Shown here in pieces: positions 24,924-33,921 of a stretch of 64,000 nucleotides of DNA. Origin of the DNA: Luteimicrobium xylanilyticum (GTDB lineage Bacteria; Actinomycetota; Actinomycetes; Actinomycetales; Cellulomonadaceae); assembly GCF_009429125.1 (NCBI RefSeq), contig NZ_CP045529.1:62001-126000 (forward strand). The letters run 5' to 3'. The stretch's first letter is position 1. Each line of letters begins with the position of its first letter. Position numbers and translations under genes: made by a program. The notes below the pieces were generated by a model that did not search any database, had not been told where the DNA came from, and worked only from the letters and a program-made list of their open reading frames with translations.

Positions 24924-26156
24924 ATGCGTGCACTGACCTGGCAGGGCCGGCAGGACGTCCGGGTCGAGGACGTCCCCGACCCGAGGATCCTCGAGCCGAC
25001 GGACGCGATCGTCCGCATCACCTCGACCGCCGTCTGCGGGTCGGACCTGCACCTCTACGGCGTGCTCGGCGCCTACCTCGAGCCGGGTGACGTCCTGGGG
25101 CACGAGCCGATGGGCATCGTCGAGGAGGTCGGCTCGGAGGTCCAGCACATCAAGCCCGGCGACCGCGTCGTCGTGCCCTTCAACATCGCGTGCGGCACGT
25201 GCTGGATGTGTCGGCGAGGGCTCCAGACCCAGTGCGAGACGACCCAGGTCCGTTCGCGGTCCAAGGGCGCCGAGCTCTTCGGGTACACCAGCCTCTACGG
25301 ACAGGTGCCCGGCGGCCAGGCCGAGTACCTGCGCGTCCCGCAGGCCCAGTACGGGCCGATCCGGGTGCCCGACGACGGCGAGCCCGACGAGCGCTACCTC
25401 TACCTCTCCGACGTGGTCCCGACGGCGTGGCAGGCCGTCGAGTACGCGGACGTCCCGCCCGGCGGGTCGGTCGTCGTGCTCGGTCTGGGTCCCATCGGCC
25501 AGCTCAGCGCGAGGATCGCGCGTCACCGTGGCGCGGCCCGGGTGATCGGCGTCGACCGTGTGGGCGAGCGGCTCGAGATGGCCCGCCGGCACGGGATCGA
25601 CACCCTGGACCTCCGCGAGGTCGACGACCTGCCCGCCGCGGTCAGGGAGCTCACGGACGGTCGGGGACCCGACGCGGTGATCGACGCCGTCGGCATGGAG
25701 GCGCACGGGTCGCCCGTGTCCGAGACGCTGCAGAAGGGCGCCTCGGTGCTGCCCGGCGTCGTCGGCCGCCCGCTCATCGAGAGGGCGGGGATCGACCGCC
25801 TCGCCGCCCTGCGTTCCGCGATCACCGCCGTGCGGCGAGGCGGGACGGTCTCGCTGTCGGGGGTCTACGGAGGTGCCGTCGACCCGCTTCCCCTCATGGA
25901 GATGTTCGACAAGCAGCTCACGGTGCGCATGGGGCAGGCCAACGTCCGCCGGTGGATCGACGACACCCTTCCGCTCGTCTCCGACCCCGACGACCCGCTC
26001 GGCGTCCTCGACCTGCGCACGCACCGGCTGCCGCTCGAGGACGCGCCGGGCGCGTACGCGATGTTCCAGCGCAAGGAGGACGGTTGCATCAAGGTCGTCC
26101 TCGACCCCACGCTGCCGGCCACCGGTACGCGCTCCGCCACGCAGGGGGCGGCATGA
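24924..26156 (+). CDS. Zinc-dependent alcohol dehydrogenase
   Basis: A 410-residue medium-chain dehydrogenase related to glutathione-independent formaldehyde dehydrogenases. Catalytic zinc ligands lie in TAVCGSDLHLY (Cys38) and GHEPMGIVEEVG; the structural zinc site is four Cys in CGTCWMCRRGLQTQC (about residues 90-104). The NAD-binding motif is VVLGLGPIGQLSARIA (about 189). A Glu/Asp-poor second strand ending GVDRVGERLEMA indicates NAD. GAAGGAGCAAGC precedes the ATG. The next gene starts within its stop codon, so the two act together. Confidence 0.9.
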   Translation: MRALTWQGRQDVRVEDVPDPRILEPTDAIVRITSTAVCGSDLHLYGVLGAYLEPGDVLGHEPMGIVEEVGSEVQHIKPGDRVVVPFNIACGTCWMCRRGLQTQCETTQVRSRSKGAELFGYTSLYGQVPGGQAEYLRVPQAQYGPIRVPDDGEPDERYLYLSDVVPTAWQAVEYADVPPGGSVVVLGLGPIGQLSARIARHRGAARVIGVDRVGERLEMARRHGIDTLDLREVDDLPAAVRELTDGRGPDAVIDAVGMEAHGSPVSETLQKGASVLPGVVGRPLIERAGIDRLAALRSAITAVRRGGTVSLSGVYGGAVDPLPLMEMFDKQLTVRMGQANVRRWIDDTLPLVSDPDDPLGVLDLRTHRLPLEDAPGAYAMFQRKEDGCIKVVLDPTLPATGTRSATQGAA

Positions 26157-27220
26157 GGGTCGTCGTGGTGGGGGGAACCGGCAACGCGGGCTCCGCGGTG
26201 CTGCGGGCGCTCGCCGAGGAGCCGGTCGTCGCGTCGGTGCTCGGGGTGGCCCGTCGGCTCCCCGACCGGGGCGCCGCTCCCTATGACGGCGCCCGGTGGG
26301 AGACCTTCGACGTCGGCGCCGAGACGCGCGGACCCGAGGAGGAGCGGCGGCTGGTCGCCGGGCTCACCGAGCTGCTCACCGGGGCGGACGCCGTCGTGCA
26401 CCTGGCGTGGCTGATCCAGCCGAACCGGGAGCGCGCGCTGCTGCGCCGGACCAACGTGGACGGCACGCGGCGGGTCGCGCAGGCGTGTGTCCAGGCCGGG
26501 GTGGGGCACCTCGTCGTGGCTTCGTCGGTGGGTGCGTACTCACCCGTCGACGACGACGTGCCGCGCGACGAGTCGTGGCCCACCGGCGGCGTCCGCACCT
26601 CCCACTACAGCGTGGACAAGGCCGCCCAGGAGGCCGTGCTGGACGAGATCGAGCGTGAGCAGGGCGTCGCGGGGCCGCTCGTCGTGACCCGCCTCAGGCC
26701 CTCGCTGATCTTCCAGGGGGACGCGGGGGAGGAGGTCGCCCGGTACTTCCTGGGGCCGCTGGTCCCGCGCGCCGTGGCCACGCCGGGTCGCCTGCCCGTC
26801 GTCCCGCTGCCCGCCGGCCTGCGGTTCCAGGCGACGCACGCCGACGACGTCGGGCGGGCGTACGTCGCGGCCGTCACCCGCCGGGACGCCGCTCGCGGAG
26901 CCTTCAACGTGGCGTCGGAGCCCGTCCTGCGCGCGTCCGACGTCGCCGGGGTGCTCGACCACGGCCGGTCCGTCGCGCTCCCACCCGCCCTGGTGCGCCG
27001 GGTGCTCGCGCTCGCGTGGGGTGTCCACGCCGTCCCGACCGACCCCGGCTGGCTCGACATGGCCATGGGCGCGCCGCTCATGGACACCACGAGAATCCGC
27101 GAGCGTCTCGGCTGGGCCCCGCGCTACGACGCGGTCGACACCTTGCGCGAGCTCCTCGACGGCATCGCGCACCGGCGGGGGCTCCGCAGCCGGCCGATGG
27201 CCGGGGCGCGGCGGGACTGA
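26153..27220 (+). CDS. NAD-dependent epimerase/dehydratase family protein
   Basis: A 355-residue extended-SDR protein. The nucleotide-binding motif is VVVGGTGNAGSAVLRAL (residues 4-20); the active-site Tyr and Lys are in SHYSVDKAAQEAVLD (about 148-162), with Ser in VASSVGAYSPV. The ATG overlaps the dehydrogenase stop (ATGA). Substrate unknown; pairing with a zinc alcohol dehydrogenase suggests a shared oxidation of a sugar or alcohol. Confidence 0.88.
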   Translation: MRVVVVGGTGNAGSAVLRALAEEPVVASVLGVARRLPDRGAAPYDGARWETFDVGAETRGPEEERRLVAGLTELLTGADAVVHLAWLIQPNRERALLRRTNVDGTRRVAQACVQAGVGHLVVASSVGAYSPVDDDVPRDESWPTGGVRTSHYSVDKAAQEAVLDEIEREQGVAGPLVVTRLRPSLIFQGDAGEEVARYFLGPLVPRAVATPGRLPVVPLPAGLRFQATHADDVGRAYVAAVTRRDAARGAFNVASEPVLRASDVAGVLDHGRSVALPPALVRRVLALAWGVHAVPTDPGWLDMAMGAPLMDTTRIRERLGWAPRYDAVDTLRELLDGIAHRRGLRSRPMAGARRD

Positions 27221-27226
27221 CCGTCG

Positions 27227-28405
27227 TCAGGCCGGCGGGTGCCAGTCGAGGATCCAGTCGAGCCGCCGCGCCGCCCGCGGCAGCACCCACCGCCCGACGG
27301 CGCGCATCCCCAGGTCCCGCGCGCTCACGAGGAGGGGCGAGCGCCACGTCGTCGCGGCCCCGACCTGCGCGGACATCCGCGCGACGCGCTGCGTCCGGCC
27401 CTTGCGCGCCGCGGTGTACGCGGCGAGCGCGGGGCTGACCAGGTCTCCGCCTGACGGGGTGCCCCGCAGGCGCGCCGCGAGGACGACGGCGTCCTCGATC
27501 GCCTGCGCCCCACCCTGGCCGAGGTTGGGGGGCATGGCGTGCGCGGCGTCCCCGAGGAGCGCGACGCGCCCGACGTCGTAGCGCGGTAGGGGTTCCTTCA
27601 GCCAGCGCAGGTCGTGGTGCAGCAGGGCCGCGGGGTCGAGGCCGTCGAGGAGTGCGCGCAGCGGCGGGTGCCAGTGCCCGAACCGTCGTTGCAGCTCGCC
27701 GATCTCGTCGGTGAAGCGCGTGCCCTCGGGGAGCGTCGCGGTGAGGTAGCAGTAGACGCGGCCGTCGGCGAGGGGCGTCAGCCCGACGACGGACCCACGC
27801 CCCCACGTCTCGGCGGGCTCGACCGCCACGGGTTCCGGGGTGACGAACCGCCACGCGGTGACGCCCGCGTAGACGGGCCCGGGGTGCCCGGGGAACAGGG
27901 CGGTGCGGACGGGGGAGTCGATGCCGTCGGCGGCCACGACCACGTCCGCGGAGAGCTCGGCCTCCTCATCGTCGCGTGCGCGCACCCGCACGGTCGCGCG
28001 CTCCGCCGGGCCGCCCGGGTCGACCCCGGTGACGGTCGTGCCCAGCCGGACGGCGCCGTCGTCGAGCGCGCCGCGGAGCAGGTCGACGAGCTGGGGCCGG
28101 TGGAGGAGCACGGTCGGCTCGGGGCCGACCATCGACGCGTCGCCGCGGACGAGCCAGCGCCCGTCGGGGCGGCGCAGCCCGACCGGCCCCTGGAGGGCCG
28201 CGAGGTCACGGACCGGGTCGCCGGGGCCGATGCTGTCGAGCGCGCGCACCGCGTTGGGGGCGAGGGCGAGGCCCGCGCCGACGGGTTCAAGGGACGCCGC
28301 CCGTTCGAGGACCGTCGCGTCCCAGCCCCGGCGGCGCAGCGCGACCGCGGCGGTCAGTCCGCCGATCCCGCCGCCGACCACGACGGCCTTCCTGTCGTGG
28401 GTCAT
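27227..28405 (-). CDS. FAD-dependent aromatic monooxygenase-like
   Basis: A 392-residue class A flavoprotein monooxygenase. The FAD dinucleotide motif is VVVGGGIGGLTAAVALRRRGWDATVLER (residues 9-36); the DG motif VVVAADGIDSPVR is at about 157; the second FAD motif GRVALLGDAAHAMPPNLGQGG is at about 282. Relatives hydroxylate salicylate and other aromatics with NAD(P)H and oxygen. Convergent with the epimerase gene, six bases apart. Confidence 0.9.
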   Translation of the reverse strand: MTHDRKAVVVGGGIGGLTAAVALRRRGWDATVLERAASLEPVGAGLALAPNAVRALDSIGPGDPVRDLAALQGPVGLRRPDGRWLVRGDASMVGPEPTVLLHRPQLVDLLRGALDDGAVRLGTTVTGVDPGGPAERATVRVRARDDEEAELSADVVVAADGIDSPVRTALFPGHPGPVYAGVTAWRFVTPEPVAVEPAETWGRGSVVGLTPLADGRVYCYLTATLPEGTRFTDEIGELQRRFGHWHPPLRALLDGLDPAALLHHDLRWLKEPLPRYDVGRVALLGDAAHAMPPNLGQGGAQAIEDAVVLAARLRGTPSGGDLVSPALAAYTAARKGRTQRVARMSAQVGAATTWRSPLLVSARDLGMRAVGRWVLPRAARRLDWILDWHPPA

Positions 28406-28411
28406 CCGCCG

Positions 28412-28417
28412 ATTCTG
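28412..28417 (-). promoter_or_regulatory. Leaderless -10 box of monooxygenase gene
   Basis: CAGAAT on the minus strand, six bases before the ATG at 28405, in the 37-bp gap after the upstream gene, indicating separate transcription. Confidence 0.5.
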
Positions 28418-28442
28418 CTCCGGGTCGGGCCGTGCGTCCCGG

Positions 28443-28910
28443 TCAGCGGCGGCGCCACAGCATCACGACGGCGGCCACGCCGGGGAGGCAGGGCAGCACC
28501 TGGAACCAGGCGACGGCGGGCGCGAGGCCGACGTCCCCCGACGTGTCGGTGACGGTGAGGCCAGTGAGCGCGAGCCCCGCACCCACGACGAGGAGCCCGG
28601 TGGCGACGGCCGCGGTCCAGCGCCGGCCGCGGTGCGCCCCGCGGATCGTGACGAGCCAGCCGACGATCCCGAGCACCCCGACGGTCGCGAGGATCGCGAG
28701 GTACGCCGCGACGGCGGCATCGACCTCCCGCGCGGTGTACGCGGGGTACCCGGCGCGGACGTGGTCGGCGAGCTCGCGTGTGGTGGCGGCGTCGACGAAC
28801 GGGACGACGGTCGCGACGACCGTCAGGGCGAACCCGAGCCACAGGGTGGCGGTGAGGCGCGCCTGGCGGGAGGTGGTGGTGCGGGGTGCCGCGCCGGTGG
28901 CGAGGGTCAT
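28443..28910 (-). CDS. Hypothetical four-helix membrane protein
   Basis: A 155-residue protein with a basic N-terminus and four helices (about 22-42, 67-87, 98-118, 128-150). I do not recognise the family. AAAGGAG lies seven bases before the ATG on the minus strand. It is divergent from a TetR gene across a 101-bp region with a clear inverted repeat and is the probable target of that regulator. Confidence 0.72.
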   Translation of the reverse strand: MTLATGAAPRTTTSRQARLTATLWLGFALTVVATVVPFVDAATTRELADHVRAGYPAYTAREVDAAVAAYLAILATVGVLGIVGWLVTIRGAHRGRRWTAAVATGLLVVGAGLALTGLTVTDTSGDVGLAPAVAWFQVLPCLPGVAAVVMLWRRR

Positions 28911-28976
28911 GGCGTGGCTCCTTTCTGAGTGACTGTCTGTCGGTGGGGTTCAGGCTAGCTCTTGAGAGAGTCACTG

Positions 28977-28991
28977 TCACTAAGAAAGTGA
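28977..28991. promoter_or_regulatory. TetR-type operator
   Basis: TCACT-AAGAA-AGTGA, a perfect inverted repeat just upstream of the TetR -10 box. GAGTGACTGTC near 28927 and GTCACTGTC near 28970 repeat the half-site. Confidence 0.6.
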
Positions 28992-28999
28992 ATGTCAGA

Positions 29000-29005
29000 T
29001 AAGCT
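29000..29005 (+). promoter_or_regulatory. Leaderless -10 box of TetR gene
   Basis: TAAGCT, six bases, ATG at 29012. Confidence 0.55.
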
Positions 29006-29011
29006 TGCGAC

Positions 29012-29584
29012 ATGGCCGGCCTTCGAGAGCAGTGGCGTCGCAGCGCGATGCAGACCATCCAGGAGCGCGCCCTCGATCTCTTCGACGAGCGGGGCTTCGC
29101 CGCCGTGACCATCGAGCAGGTCGCCGCCGCGGCGGACGTGTCGCCGTCGTCGGTGTACCGGTACTTCGGCACCAAGGAGGGGCTGCTGGTCGCGGACGAG
29201 TTCGACTCGATGGACGACGGCGCCCTCGCGGCGCTGCTCGACCCCGCCGACCCCGTCGGCAGCATGGTCCGCGTCGTGCAGCGCTACGAGGCGCCCGACG
29301 ACGCCGAAGGGAGTGGGGCGACAGCCCGCCGGCGCGTGCGGTACTTCTTCACCGAGCCTTCCGTCCGGGCGGCGGTCTGCGGCGTGCTCGACCGTGCCGC
29401 CGGTCGCGTCGCCCCGCTGCTGACCGCCGGTGGCCTCACGGCTACCCAGGCGCGCGTCGTCGCGCACGCCGTCGCGTTCGGCTACTTCGCCGCCCTCGAG
29501 TCCTGGTTCGACGACGGCGGTCAGCGACCGATCGCCGGTTACGTCGAGGAGGGGCTCGCCCCGTTGCGCCGGATCTGGGCCTGA
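29012..29584 (+). CDS. TetR-family regulator
   Basis: A 190-residue TetR protein: AMQTIQERALDLFDERGFAAVTIEQVAAAADVSPSSVYRYFGTKEGLL at about residues 12-60. The C-terminal helical domain (AVCGVLDRAAGRVAPLLTAGGL) has no recognisable ligand motif. The -10 box overlaps the region right after the inverted repeat, so autoregulation is likely. The divergent membrane-protein gene is the natural partner. Confidence 0.9.
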   Translation: MAGLREQWRRSAMQTIQERALDLFDERGFAAVTIEQVAAAADVSPSSVYRYFGTKEGLLVADEFDSMDDGALAALLDPADPVGSMVRVVQRYEAPDDAEGSGATARRRVRYFFTEPSVRAAVCGVLDRAAGRVAPLLTAGGLTATQARVVAHAVAFGYFAALESWFDDGGQRPIAGYVEEGLAPLRRIWA

Positions 29585-29597
29585 GGGGCCGACGCCC

Positions 29598-29735
29598 TCA
29601 GTCGGCGAGCACGCGCACCTGGGCAGCCGGCAGGGTCGACCACCGGTGGTCGTGGCGCGCGTAGGGCGCGGCTGCCGGTCCGTGACCAGTGCCCGCAGGC
29701 TGCGGGCCTCGGCGTCGAGCCGTGCCCACACGTCG
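29598..29735 (-). pseudogene. Possible 3' relic of an unknown gene
   Basis: On the minus strand two frames together read like the end of a protein: DVWARLDAEARSLRALVTDR, then after a one-base shift PYARHDHRWSTLPAAQVRVLAD and a stop. Its upstream end runs into the palindromic repeat at 29745. No start codon or parent family can be given. This may be chance coding in G+C-rich DNA. Confidence 0.3.
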
Positions 29736-29744
29736 CCGGGCTGT

Positions 29745-29817
29745 CGCCGAGTACGAGGGTTTCCGCCGAGTACGAGGCCCTGGTGCTCGTACTCGCGGGA
29801 AACCCTCGTACTCGGCG
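29745..29817. repeat. Nested palindromic repeat (REP-like)
   Basis: Outer arms of 20 bp (29745-29764 and 29798-29817) are perfectly inverted. Inside them a second pair, GCCGAGTACGAG (29765-29776) and CTCGTACTCGC (29786-29796), repeats the same core with a one-base difference. The unit GAGTACGAG thus occurs four times, twice in each direction. It lies between genes, next to the possible relic, and can fold into a long hairpin. Confidence 0.8.
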
Positions 29818-29827
29818 CCGGGCCCGG

Positions 29828-30571
29828 CTAGCGGAGCCGGTCGGCGACCTTCCCCGCCGTGCGCTGGAGTGCACCGACGACCCGCTCGGTGTCGACGTCC
29901 TGCCGTCCCTCCCAGGTCACCGCGACGGCGGCTCGCACGTCGGGCGAGCCCACGACGACGGCCACGCTGCGGAACCCGAGCGTGACCTCGCCGTCCTCGA
30001 CGGCGTAGCCGCGGCGCCGAGTGTCGACGAGGACGGCGCGGAGCTGGGACGGCGTCGTGGGGCCGAGGCCGGTGCGGTCGGTGAACGCGGCCCGGTCGGG
30101 GTAGAGGGCGCGGACCTGGGACGCGGGCAGCGCGGCGAGGACCGCCCGGCCCGACGCCGTGAGGTGCGCTGGCAGCCGCACCCCGACGTCCGTGACGAGC
30201 GGCGGCCGGCCGGGCGCGCGCTCCTCGAGGAGGTAGACGACGTCGGACCCGTGCAGCACGGCCAGGTGCGACGAGTGCCCGACCTCGTCGACGAGCCGCG
30301 CGAGCGGGAGCCGCGCCAGGCGCGCGAGCCCCTCCTGGCGGCTGTAGCCCTGCCCGACCTCCCACGCCGCGAGCCCGACGCCCCACGTGCGGTCCTCGGG
30401 GTAGTGCACGACGAACGACTCGGCAGCCATCGCGGTGAGCAGGTGGTAGGTCGTCGAGCGGGGGAGGTCGAGGTGGGCCGCGATGGCGGCTGCGGGGACG
30501 GGGGCCGGGCGCGTGGACAGATAGCGCAGGATGCGGAGGGTCGCGGTCGCGGCGGGGACGGGTCGGGGCAC
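29828..30571 (-). CDS. IclR-family regulator of the hut locus
   Basis: A 247-residue IclR protein. The winged helix is at residues 8-65 (LRILRYLSTRPAPVPAAAIAAHLDLPRSTTYHLLTAMAAESFV); the effector domain spans about 75-245 with LHGSDVVYLLEERAPG and LTASGRAVLAAL. The GTG at 30571 follows GACGAT by six bases. It is divergent from hutH with a 16-bp palindrome between them, so it very probably senses a histidine-pathway intermediate such as urocanate. Activator or repressor role is not evident. Confidence 0.9.
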   Translation of the reverse strand: MPRPVPAATATLRILRYLSTRPAPVPAAAIAAHLDLPRSTTYHLLTAMAAESFVVHYPEDRTWGVGLAAWEVGQGYSRQEGLARLARLPLARLVDEVGHSSHLAVLHGSDVVYLLEERAPGRPPLVTDVGVRLPAHLTASGRAVLAALPASQVRALYPDRAAFTDRTGLGPTTPSQLRAVLVDTRRRGYAVEDGEVTLGFRSVAVVVGSPDVRAAVAVTWEGRQDVDTERVVGALQRTAGKVADRLR

Positions 30572-30577
30572 CCCACC

Positions 30578-30583
30578 ATCGTC
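30578..30583 (-). promoter_or_regulatory. Leaderless -10 box of the IclR gene
   Basis: GACGAT on the minus strand, six bases before the GTG at 30571. Confidence 0.5.
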
Positions 30584-30601
30584 GCGCTCCGGTCGTCGCT
30601 T

Positions 30602-30617
30602 GTCTCGGATCCGAGAC
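30602..30617. promoter_or_regulatory. IclR operator of the hut locus
   Basis: GTCTCGGATCCGAGAC, a perfect 16-bp palindrome between the divergent iclR and hutH genes. Its centre is 37 bases from the IclR start and 63 from the hutH start. Confidence 0.72.
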
Positions 30618-30672
30618 CCGATCGCCTTGTAGTGCCTGGGATCCGCGTGCTTCGGGGCGCTTCCATGGTGCT

Positions 30673-32268
30673 GTGGAAACCGTTGCTACCCGGACCGTGC
30701 TCGTCGGCGTCGGCCCCCTCGACCCCGCCGACGTGGTCGCCGTCGCCCGTGAGGGCGTCCCCGTCGCCCTCGCCCCCGACGCCCGCGACGCGGTCGCGGC
30801 CTCACGCGCCGTCGTCGACCGCCTGGCCGCGAGCGAGGAGCCCGTCTACGGGGTCTCGACCGGGTTCGGCGCCCTCGCGACCCGGCACATCGCCCCCGCC
30901 GACCGCGCCCGGCTGCAGCGCAGCCTCATCCGCTCGCACGCCGCGGGCACCGGGCCGCGCGTCGAGGACGAGGTCGTCCGCGCGCTCATGCTCCTGCGGC
31001 TCTCGACCCTCGCGACCGGCCGCACCGGCGTCCGGCTCGAGACCGCCGACGCCTACGCCGCCCTGCTCAGCAGCGGCCTCGTGCCCGTCGTCCACGAGCA
31101 CGGGAGCCTCGGCTGCTCGGGCGACCTCGCGCCCCTCGCGCACTGCGCGCTCGCGCTCATGGGGGAGGGGGACGTCGTCGACGACGGCGTGGTCCGGCCC
31201 GCGGGAGAGGCGTTCGTCGAGCACGGGCTGACTCCCGTCGAGCTCGGCGAGAAGGAGGGGCTGGCCCTCATCAACGGCACCGACGGGATGCTCGGGATGC
31301 TCGTCCTCGCGCTCCACGATCTCGACCGGCTCGCCGACGCCGCCGACCTCGCCGCAGCGATGTCCGTCGAGGGCCAGCTCGGCACCGACCGGGTCTTCGC
31401 GGCGGACCTCCAGGCTCTGCGCCCCCAGGCGGGCCAGGCCGTCTCGGCCGCCCACCTGCGCGCGCTGCTCGCGGGGTCGCCGATCGTCGCGAGCCACCGC
31501 CACGGCGACGGCGTCGTGCAGGACGCCTACTCGCTCCGCTGCTCCCCGCAGGTCGCGGGGGGGCTCCGCGACACGATCGCCCACGCCCGGACCATCGCCG
31601 CCCGCGAGCTCGAAGCCGCGATCGACAACCCGTCCGTCCTCCCCGACGGCCGCGTCGAGTCGCACGGCAACTTCCACGGCGCGCCGCTCGCCTACGTGCT
31701 GGACTTCCTCGCCATCCCCGTCGCTGACGTCGCGAGCATGAGCGAGCGCCGGACCGACCGGTTCCTCGACGTCGCTCGCAACCGCGGGCTCCCGCCGTTC
31801 CTCGCCGACGACCCCGGCGTCGACTCGGGCCTCATGATCGCCCAGTACACGCAGGCCGCGATCGTCTCCGAGCTCAAGCGCCTCGCCGTCCCCGCGAGCG
31901 TCGACTCCATCCCGTCGAGCGCGCTCCAGGAGGACCACGTGTCGATGGGCTGGTCGGCGGCGCGCAAGCTGCGCCGCGCCGTCGACGGCCTCGCCCGCGT
32001 GCTCGCGATCGAGGTCCTCACCGCGGCCCGGGGGATCGACCTCCGCGCGCCGCTCGAGCCCGCGCGGGCGACGGGCGCCGCCATCGCCCGCCTGCGCGAG
32101 GTCGCGCCCGGCCCGGGCCCGGACCGGTTCCTCGCCCCCGAGATCGACGGCGCGACCGGCCTCGTCCGGTCGGGCGCGCTCGTCGCCGCCGCGTTCGCCG
32201 CGGCCGGCATCCCCACCTCGTCCGCAGCACCCACCGGAACCCTCGACCGGAACGGAGCGACCGCATGA
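30673..32268 (+). CDS. hutH: Histidine ammonia-lyase
   Basis: A 531-residue enzyme that deaminates L-histidine to urocanate, first step of histidine use. The family core is clear: [16 protein letters not shown] (about 57-72), the prosthetic-group loop [14 protein letters not shown] (144-157) and [13 protein letters not shown] (about 198). The MIO cofactor normally forms from Ala-Ser-Gly; here the triad is Cys148-Ser149-Gly150, which I believe occurs in other actinobacterial HutH proteins. GTG start at 30673 with no good ribosome binding site. hutU begins inside its stop codon. Confidence 0.95.
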   Translation: METVATRTVLVGVGPLDPADVVAVAREGVPVALAPDARDAVAASRAVVDRLAASEEPVYGVSTGFGALATRHIAPADRARLQRSLIRSHAAGTGPRVEDEVVRALMLLRLSTLATGRTGVRLETADAYAALLSSGLVPVVHEHGSLGCSGDLAPLAHCALALMGEGDVVDDGVVRPAGEAFVEHGLTPVELGEKEGLALINGTDGMLGMLVLALHDLDRLADAADLAAAMSVEGQLGTDRVFAADLQALRPQAGQAVSAAHLRALLAGSPIVASHRHGDGVVQDAYSLRCSPQVAGGLRDTIAHARTIAARELEAAIDNPSVLPDGRVESHGNFHGAPLAYVLDFLAIPVADVASMSERRTDRFLDVARNRGLPPFLADDPGVDSGLMIAQYTQAAIVSELKRLAVPASVDSIPSSALQEDHVSMGWSAARKLRRAVDGLARVLAIEVLTAARGIDLRAPLEPARATGAAIARLREVAPGPGPDRFLAPEIDGATGLVRSGALVAAAFAAAGIPTSSAAPTGTLDRNGATA

Positions 32269-33917
32269 CCCACGAGCCCGTCCGCGCACCCCGCGGCACG
32301 ACCCTCTCCGCCCGGTCCTGGCAGACCGAGGCCCCGCTGCGCATGCTCATGAACAACCTCGACCCCGAGGTCGCCGAGCGCCCCGAGGATCTCGTCGTCT
32401 ACGGCGGGACCGGTCGCGCCGCACGGAGCTGGGAGGCGTTCGACGCGATCGTCCGCACCCTGCGCACCCTCGACGACGACGAGACGCTCCTGGTGCAGTC
32501 CGGCAAGCCCGTCGGCGTCTTCCGGACGCACGCGTGGGCGCCGCGCGTCCTGATCGCGAACTCGAACCTCGTCGGCGACTGGGCGACGTGGCCCGAGTTC
32601 CGGCGCCTCGAGGCCGAGGGGCTCACGATGTACGGGCAGATGACGGCCGGGTCGTGGATCTACATCGGCACCCAGGGCATCCTCCAGGGCACGTACGAGA
32701 CGTTCGGCGCGGTCGCGCGCAAGCGGTTCGGCGGCAGCCTCGCCGGGACGCTCACCCTCACCGCCGGGTGCGGCGGCATGGGCGGCGCGCAGCCGCTCGC
32801 CGTGACCATGAACGGCGGCGTCGTGCTGATCGTCGACGTCGACGAGGCCCGCCTGCGCCGCCGCGTCACCCGCGGCTACCTCGACACCATGACCGACTCC
32901 TACGACGACGCGGTCGCCCAGGTCCTCCAGGCGAAGGCCGAGGGGCGGGCGCTGTCCGTCGGGCTCGTCGGGAACGCCGCCGAGGTCTTCCCCCGGGCGC
33001 TCGCGGACGGGCTCGCCGTCGACGTCGTCACCGACCAGACCAGCGCCCACGACCCCCTCGCCTACCTTCCCGTCGGCACCAAGGTCGAGGAGTGGAAGGA
33101 CGAGGCCGCGCGCGACCCCGAGGGCTTCACGGACCGCGCCCGTGGGTCGATGGCGCGGCACGTCGCCGCGATGGTCGGGTTTCTGGACGCCGGCGCCGAG
33201 GTCTTCGACTACGGCAACTCGATCCGCGAGGAGGCGCGGCTCGGCGGGTACGACCGGGCGTTCGCGTTCCCCGGGTTCGTCCCCGCGTACATCCGGCCGC
33301 TGTTCTGCGAGGGCAAGGGCCCGTTCCGGTGGGCCGCGCTCTCGGGCGACCCCGCGGACATCGCCGCCACGGACCGCGCGATCCTCGACCTCTTCCCCGA
33401 GGACGAGCACCTGCGCCGCTGGATCACGCAGGCCGGGGAGAAGGTCCACTTCGAGGGCCTCCCGGCCCGGATCTGCTGGCTCGGCTACCAGGAGCGGCAC
33501 CTCGCGGGGCTCCGGTTCAACGAGATGGTGGCGTCGGGCGAGCTGTCCGCGCCCGTCGTGATCGGGCGCGACCACCTCGACTCCGGCTCCGTCGCCTCCC
33601 CCTACCGGGAGACCGAGGCCATGGCCGACGGCTCCGACGCGATCGCCGACTGGCCGCTCCTCAACGCGCTCCTCAACACGGCGTCCGGCGCGACGTGGGT
33701 GTCGATCCACCACGGCGGCGGCGTCGGGATCGGGCGCTCGATCCACGCCGGGCAGGTGATCGTCGCCGACGGCACCGACCTCGCTGCGGAGAAGATCGCG
33801 CGCGTGCTCGTCAACGACCCGGGCACCGGCGTGATGCGGCACGTCGACGCCGGGTACGAGCGCGCCGCCGAGGTCGCCCGGGAGCGCGGGCTGCGCGTCC
33901 CGATGACGGAGGGCTGA
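32265..33917 (+). CDS. hutU: Urocanate hydratase
   Basis: A 550-residue NAD-containing hydratase converting urocanate to 4-imidazolone-5-propionate. Conserved blocks: [40 protein letters not shown], and the NAD-binding [21 protein letters not shown] (about residues 165-185); near the C-terminus [19 protein letters not shown]. Length matches the family. GGAGCGACCGC precedes the ATG, which overlaps the hutH stop (ATGA). Confidence 0.96.
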   Translation: MTHEPVRAPRGTTLSARSWQTEAPLRMLMNNLDPEVAERPEDLVVYGGTGRAARSWEAFDAIVRTLRTLDDDETLLVQSGKPVGVFRTHAWAPRVLIANSNLVGDWATWPEFRRLEAEGLTMYGQMTAGSWIYIGTQGILQGTYETFGAVARKRFGGSLAGTLTLTAGCGGMGGAQPLAVTMNGGVVLIVDVDEARLRRRVTRGYLDTMTDSYDDAVAQVLQAKAEGRALSVGLVGNAAEVFPRALADGLAVDVVTDQTSAHDPLAYLPVGTKVEEWKDEAARDPEGFTDRARGSMARHVAAMVGFLDAGAEVFDYGNSIREEARLGGYDRAFAFPGFVPAYIRPLFCEGKGPFRWAALSGDPADIAATDRAILDLFPEDEHLRRWITQAGEKVHFEGLPARICWLGYQERHLAGLRFNEMVASGELSAPVVIGRDHLDSGSVASPYRETEAMADGSDAIADWPLLNALLNTASGATWVSIHHGGGVGIGRSIHAGQVIVADGTDLAAEKIARVLVNDPGTGVMRHVDAGYERAAEVARERGLRVPMTEG

Positions 33918-33921
33918 GGCC

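Noticed and set aside
22947-26024. A 1025-codon minus-strand open frame
   Set aside because: Only the last 207 codons (from the GTG at 23570) look like a protein, a lipoprotein; the rest is antisense to the AI-2E and alcohol dehydrogenase genes and is low-complexity.
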